Source of the DNA: DATFYI01 sp035315125
GTDB lineage: Bacteria; Chloroflexota; Anaerolineae; Anaerolineales; Anaerolineaceae
NCBI GenBank assembly: GCA_035315125.1
Contig: DATFYI010000321.1
Location: 1-17,672, forward strand
Reading direction: 5' to 3'
DNA length: 17,672 nucleotides
Made by a program: the position numbers and the translations under genes
Notes under the pieces: model-generated
The model's database searches: none
Seen by the model: only the letters and a program-made list of their open reading frames with translations
What the model was told of the DNA's origin: nothing
In this document: positions 15,047-17,672 of the stretch, one piece after another
Numbering within the stretch: the stretch's first letter is position 1
Layout: the number at the start of each line of letters is the position of its first letter

Positions 15047-17402
15047 ATATCAGTTTGTTAGAAAACCAGCCAAGCGCGTAGATGCACTGGAAAAGGTATT
15101 GGGCACAGCCAGGTACATAGCCGATTATCAGCTTCCAGGGATGGTATACGCAGGTGCAGTGCGCAGTACGCTTCCACACGCACAAATCACACGATTAGAT
15201 GTCAGTCCGGCATTAAAAGTAAAAGGTGTATTGGCAGCGATAACCAGCAATGATTTTATTAATCATGGGCTTTTTGGTTATCCTGTTGAAGATATGTACA
15301 TGCTCGCGTTCCAACACGTCCGTTATGTTGGCGATGCCATTGCCGCGATTGCGGCTGAAAACGAAGATGCCTTGGCGGCAGGATTAAGAGCGGTTGTTTT
15401 GGAACTTGAAGAGTTACCGGGTGTTTTTGATCCACAGGCTGCCCTCACCCCCGGTTCAACTTTGGTAGGGCAACGACCCTGGGACGCACCGGACTACCCA
15501 CGAGGCAACCTGTTAAACCATTATATTGTCAGAAAAGGCGATCCAGAAAGTTTACTGGGAGAATGTGAGGTGACCCTGGATGAAGAGTATAGCACGGCAC
15601 ATCAGGAGCATGCTTATTTGGAAACAGAAGGGGCATTGGCAGTACCCTGGCCTGGTAATAATGGTATTACTGTTTATTGTCCATGCCAGAGTCCTTTTGT
15701 TAACCGAAATAATTTGTGCAAAGTGCTTGGCTTGAGAGAAGATGACGTACGTGTCATCCAACCGCCGGTGGGTGGGGCTTTTGGCGGCAAAGATGATCAA
15801 CTTTACCAGACCTCTGCCCAGGTGGCAAAGCTGGCGCTGCTTTGCGGCCGGCCTGTACGCATGACATTTTCTCGTGAAGAATCGATGATCTTTTCCTATA
15901 AGCGAAACCCGATGCGGGTCCATGTCCGTTTGGGCACTGAACGCACCGGTAAATTGCGAGCCAGCAATATCCATTTATTGGTGGATAGTGGCGCTTACTC
16001 AGCTATTACTCCTTTTGTGGCCTGGCGGGGTACTATTCATGCCATGGGACCATATAAGTATGAAGCCTGCCATGTCGATACCGATATCGCTTACACAAAT
16101 AATGGGTACACCGGAGCCTTCCGCGGATTTGGTAATACCGAGGTAACAGCCTGTATCGAGCAAGCAGTCGATGAATTGGCTGAAAGGCTTAGAATCGATC
16201 CGATCGAGTTCCGTTTGAAGAACTGCTTGCGACCTTTTGATACAACGCCGCATGGCCAGCCGTTGGGAGATGATGTTTCTCTGGTCGAATGTCTTGAAAA
16301 AGTTCGTGTCGACTCCGATTGGATTCATAAGCGAGAAGAAATCCAATGCACGCAATCTAAAGAATACCAGGCTGGCGATATGAGGCGTGGGATAGGTGTG
16401 GCGGCATTTTTCCATGGCATTTCATTAGGTGCAGAAGGCATAGATTCAGCTGGAAGCACGCTTACGATTAACGATGACAACAATGTAACCCTCACATCCG
16501 GATTGACGGATTATGGGACTGGCTCACGCACCGTTTTTACGCTCATTGCGGCTGAGACGTTGGGCATCCAGCCCGATAGAATTAATATGCTGCGTCCGGA
16601 TACAGATACTACTTTGGATAGCGGTCCTACTGTAGCATCTCGTGCGACGGTGGTTGGCGGTAATGCGGTCAAAGAAGCGTCTGGACGGTTGGATAGCTTG
16701 CTTAAACAGGCTGCTGCTGATCTGTTGGGTTGCAAGGTTGGCCAAATTGGTCGCCAGGGAGAGATGTATATTGGTCCGAGTGAAGAACCGGTGTCTTACG
16801 AAAATATCGTTGAACATGCACGTAAAATGGGCTTCGCTCTATCCGTTCATGCGCGTTGGTTTGTGCCTGAGATTGAGTGGTCTTTTGAAAAAGGACACGG
16901 CCGGCCCTATTTTGCCTATCATTTTGGCGCACAGGTGGCTGAAGTACTGGTGGATACCGGTACCGGAAAAGTTCGTGTGACCGGTTTATGGGCAGCCCAC
17001 AATACCGGTACGGTAATATTTCCTCAAGGCATCCTGGGACAGCTCTATGGCGGAATGGCATTGGGGCTGGGGTACGCGCTGATGGAGCGGGTTGATTACG
17101 ATCAAGGCTACCTGCAGGCTACAAATTTTGATGAATATCTGATCCCCACCGCTATGGATGTGCCGGACATTGTCGGAGCTTTTATTGAAAAACCATTTTC
17201 AGCGGGACCCTATGGAGCAAAAAATATTGGCGAACCGGGCATGGTGCCCACTGCGCCTGCCATTTTAAATGCAATTGCCCATGCAACCGGCAAGCGCATT
17301 CGCGATTTGCCAGCCAATCTGGAAAGAGTGTTATTGGGGCATGACCTTCGCAAAGAAGGATCCAGTACAGCTTGCAAGTTGGGTCTTGGTGTAAAAGGTT
17401 AA
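15039..17402 (+). CDS. Molybdenum hydroxylase molybdopterin-binding (large) subunit, xanthine dehydrogenase/aldehyde oxidase type
   Basis: The 787-residue catalytic subunit is predicted to hydroxylate a heterocycle or aldehyde at a molybdenum-cytosine- or molybdopterin cofactor. The order is an N-terminal a/b hammerhead domain (about 15-130) followed by the molybdopterin-binding region. Cofactor and active-site motifs are VGGAFGG (244-250), GAFRGFG (359-365) and NIGEPG (729-734), whose Glu732 matches the catalytic Glu of the family. The CO dehydrogenase loop with selenylated Cys (AYxCSFR) is absent: the site reads GYTGAFRGFG. The start at 15039 is chosen from GGAAGGAG upstream and the family-typical N-terminus MPEYQFVRKPAKRVDALEKV. 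Subunit order is FAD, 2Fe-2S, Mo as in coxMSL. No maturation factor (XdhC/CoxD/CoxF type) is seen within the window. The true substrate (purine, nicotinate, aldehyde or other) cannot be told. Confidence 0.93.
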   Translation: MPEYQFVRKPAKRVDALEKVLGTARYIADYQLPGMVYAGAVRSTLPHAQITRLDVSPALKVKGVLAAITSNDFINHGLFGYPVEDMYMLAFQHVRYVGDAIAAIAAENEDALAAGLRAVVLELEELPGVFDPQAALTPGSTLVGQRPWDAPDYPRGNLLNHYIVRKGDPESLLGECEVTLDEEYSTAHQEHAYLETEGALAVPWPGNNGITVYCPCQSPFVNRNNLCKVLGLREDDVRVIQPPVGGAFGGKDDQLYQTSAQVAKLALLCGRPVRMTFSREESMIFSYKRNPMRVHVRLGTERTGKLRASNIHLLVDSGAYSAITPFVAWRGTIHAMGPYKYEACHVDTDIAYTNNGYTGAFRGFGNTEVTACIEQAVDELAERLRIDPIEFRLKNCLRPFDTTPHGQPLGDDVSLVECLEKVRVDSDWIHKREEIQCTQSKEYQAGDMRRGIGVAAFFHGISLGAEGIDSAGSTLTINDDNNVTLTSGLTDYGTGSRTVFTLIAAETLGIQPDRINMLRPDTDTTLDSGPTVASRATVVGGNAVKEASGRLDSLLKQAAADLLGCKVGQIGRQGEMYIGPSEEPVSYENIVEHARKMGFALSVHARWFVPEIEWSFEKGHGRPYFAYHFGAQVAEVLVDTGTGKVRVTGLWAAHNTGTVIFPQGILGQLYGGMALGLGYALMERVDYDQGYLQATNFDEYLIPTAMDVPDIVGAFIEKPFSAGPYGAKNIGEPGMVPTAPAILNAIAHATGKRIRDLPANLERVLLGHDLRKEGSSTACKLGLGVKG

Positions 17403-17576
17403 ATATCTAAAAATTAATAAATTTAAATTATTTTTATGCGGCAGTCTCTTTTATTGTTACCCCGGGATGCTGGTACCTGCCGCTCACTTTACGCAGCCAG
17501 AATGCGTAAGCATTGCGAGTTTGCCAGTGCGATCAAAATTAATAATAATCGTTTACCAGGACTGGCATAAGGTGGT
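17403..17576. other. Convergent intergenic region with hairpin, no gene recognised
   Basis: The first 35 bases are very AT-rich. A perfect 7-bp inverted repeat TTACGCA/TGCGTAA (17489-17495 and 17503-17509) has a 7-nt loop, and a wider one GCGGCAG/CTGCCGC (17438-17444 and 17477-17483) has a 32-nt loop. Neither is followed by a T-run on either strand, so a standard terminator is not supported. Short open frames exist on both strands (a 44-codon + frame from 17436, a 32-codon - frame ending at 17434), but neither has a ribosome binding site or family match. Confidence 0.4.
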
Positions 17577-17672
17577 TTAGTATTCTTCCCAGACTGAATG
17601 ATAGGCACCGATTGCTTCAAAATACTTAACCAGGCGCTGGTAGAATGGGTGTATGGTAATGGTAGCGCTGTC
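17577..17672 (-). CDS. C-terminal end of an unidentified protein, possibly a solute-binding protein
   Basis: The last 31 codons of a - strand gene enter from the right edge and end with TAA at 17577-17579. The sequence includes TITIHPFYQRLVKYFEAIGA and then YHSVWEEY. The HP...YF.E.GA pattern resembles the C-terminus of TAXI-type TRAP solute-binding proteins, but 31 residues are too few to be sure. It is convergent with the molybdenum hydroxylase genes. The rest of the gene is outside the window. Confidence 0.5.
   Translation of the reverse strand, partial: DSATITIHPFYQRLVKYFEAIGAYHSVWEEY

Noticed and set aside
15552..15974. 140-codon - strand open frame
   Set aside because: It is antisense to the molybdopterin-binding subunit and has no ribosome binding site or recognisable motif.
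13674..17402. Form I aerobic CO dehydrogenase (coxMSL)
   Set aside because: The gene order fits, but the Cys-containing AYxCSFR loop is absent and the loop is GAFRGFG as in xanthine dehydrogenase-like enzymes.
17489..17509. TTACGCA/TGCGTAA hairpin as a rho-independent terminator
   Set aside because: No T-run follows on either strand, so it is reported only as a structure of unknown role.
17436..17570. 44-codon small + strand gene
   Set aside because: There is no Shine-Dalgarno before the ATG, only an AT-rich run, and the peptide shows no recognisable features.

Overview
The window looks like chromosomal DNA from a Chloroflexota bacterium, most likely Anaerolineae. This is inferred from style, not from a marker gene. 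The signs are a membrane protein with a Thr/Pro-rich stalk and an SH3-like tip, cytoplasmic TPR-GGDEF proteins, and the wreck of a zinc-ribbon/NHL-repeat gene of a kind I associate with that phylum. No rRNA, tRNA, CRISPR array, insertion sequence or phage gene was seen.

Layout from left to right. (1) Positions 3-2491, + strand: the 3' part of a degenerate Ser/Thr-kinase-like gene, followed 8 bp later by a TPR / transmembrane / SH3-like protein, a probable signalling or cell-envelope pair. (2) 2503-6786, - strand: a compact three-gene ABC transporter operon of the MacB/LolCDE (FtsX) type. It has two paralogous ATPases, the second carrying a C-terminal cyclic-nucleotide-binding-like domain, and one permease with two FtsX halves. 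(3) 6938-10328, - strand: two tandem paralogues, each a TPR array, a coiled-coil linker and a GGEEF diguanylate cyclase domain with an intact RxxD inhibitory site. A perfect 18-bp palindrome lies in the upstream promoter region. (4) 10552-10781, + strand: a frameshifted and deleted remnant of a zinc-ribbon/NHL gene that still has a good ribosome binding site. (5) 10760-13498: an MFS transporter (TTG start) and a HAD phosphatase on the - strand, divergent from a DeoR-family regulator on the + strand. Back-to-back promoters and an imperfect dyad lie in the 107-bp gap, suggesting locally controlled uptake of a small metabolite, possibly a sugar. (6) 13674-17402, + strand: a three-subunit molybdenum hydroxylase in the order FAD, 2Fe-2S, Mo. 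The order matches coxMSL, but the active-site loop is of xanthine dehydrogenase/aldehyde oxidase type, so it is not a form I CO dehydrogenase. (7) The right edge holds the last 31 codons of a - strand gene, possibly a solute-binding protein.

Most genes belong to known families. The most unusual points are the ABC ATPase fused to a cNMP-like domain that has lost its key binding residues, the asymmetric ATPase pair, the two duplicated cyclases with the palindrome upstream, and the NHL pseudogene. I found no clear wholly new system. The ABC-cNMP transporter is the best candidate for unusual regulation.
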